A DNA stretch of 64,000 nucleotides from Thalassolituus sp. UBA674 (lineage in GTDB: Bacteria; Pseudomonadota; Gammaproteobacteria; Pseudomonadales; Oceanobacteraceae). The stretch covers positions 147,373 to 211,372 of the forward strand of contig DBNK01000027.1 in NCBI GenBank assembly GCA_002298335.1. Reading direction: 5' to 3'. Positions 63,830-64,000 of this stretch are shown here, one piece after another; position 1 is the stretch's first letter; each line of letters begins with the position of its first letter. The position numbers and the translations under genes are program-made. The notes below the pieces were generated by a model. The model worked only from the letters and a program-made list of their open reading frames with translations, had not been told where the DNA came from and ran no database searches.

Positions 63830-63985
63830 TAGTGCCTGTATTTATGAGTCACTGAAAAGTCAGGACCGTCGGCGAGGCCGCTCAGGCGCGCCAACAACCG
63901 GATCAGGAAGCGGAGTTTATACGTTATAAATGAGCATTCCGGCATCTGTGGTGAAAAACACACGTACCGGGATTGTTAACTGCCC

Positions 63986-64000
63986 ATGGATCCCGTGGTC
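63986..64000. repeat. Start of another copy of the 166-bp repeat, cut by the window edge
   Basis: ATGGATCCCGTGGTC matches 28522-28536 in the second unit of the array base for base, including the first arm of hairpin 1. The flanking sequence to the left does not match the array, so this copy begins near the hairpin or has diverged. No gene seen between 63830 and the edge. Confidence 0.6.

Noticed and set aside
63757..63963. 68-aa minus-strand frame at the end of the window
   Set aside because: It runs through the terminator and the end of the chemoreceptor gene; the composition looks non-coding.

Overview
The window is about 57% GC by impression and looks like the chromosome of a marine gammaproteobacterium, most likely an Oceanospirillales member near Thalassolituus or Oceanobacter. 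This placement rests on gene order and protein style, not on a database match. The conserved blocks are fimX-like/serB, uvrA/MFS/ssb, rpoS-nlpD-pcm-surE-truD-ispF-ispD-ftsB, eno-pyrG, Nif3/algW/hisC, ahpC-ahpF and rnr-rlmB. No tRNA, rRNA, transposase, integrase, phage gene or CRISPR array was seen.

Layout. 1-9.5 kb: a partial gene, a FimX-like degenerate GGDEF/EAL protein, serB, a small coiled-coil gene, a membrane pseudo-cyclase, tapT-uvrA, and a CsgD/VpsT-type regulator. 9.7-13.6 kb: a YajR-type transporter overlapping ssb, then oleate hydratase. 13.9-20.7 kb: a long minus-strand block running ftsB-ispD-ispF-truD-surE-pcm-DUF368, then a terminator, then nlpD-rpoS. 20.8-29 kb: about 8.2 kb of accessory DNA between ftsB and eno, which are neighbours in many relatives. 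It holds an M19-like secreted hydrolase and a lipoprotein that share one unusual N-terminal domain, a NADAR protein, a diguanylate cyclase, a multi-PAS chemotaxis-type protein with an apparent frameshift, and a tandem array of structured 166-bp repeats. 29-32 kb: eno and pyrG. 32.4-39.4 kb: an EamA transporter, a porin plus BCCT transporter pair, a coupled lipoprotein/outer-membrane pair, and a DUF808 membrane protein. 39.7-49.4 kb: Nif3, AlgW/DegS protease, hisC, an RluA-type synthase, an alpha/beta hydrolase, PhoD, an M17 aminopeptidase and a GAF-EAL protein. 49.6-54.5 kb: ahpF-ahpC, a desaturase, and a second ahpC. 54.5-58.8 kb: an MscS channel, rlmB and rnr. 58.9-64 kb: an esterase, a DUF971 protein and two paralogous Cache-domain chemoreceptors. 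The window ends inside what looks like another copy of the 166-bp repeat.

Themes. Cyclic-di-GMP and surface behaviour recur: a FimX-like receptor, a CsgD/VpsT-like regulator, a GGEEF cyclase with an I-site, a GAF-EAL phosphodiesterase and three chemotaxis-type proteins. Peroxide defence is duplicated: two AhpC copies have matching OxyR-like promoters with identical spacing. Several start codons were moved inward from the longest frame on homology and ribosome-binding-site grounds; each entry says so.

Most worth a second look: the tandem multi-hairpin repeat with a compensatory base-pair change, the shared domain of the M19-like protein and its neighbour lipoprotein, the frameshifted multi-PAS gene, the degenerate cyclase beside serB, and the paired OxyR-like promoters.
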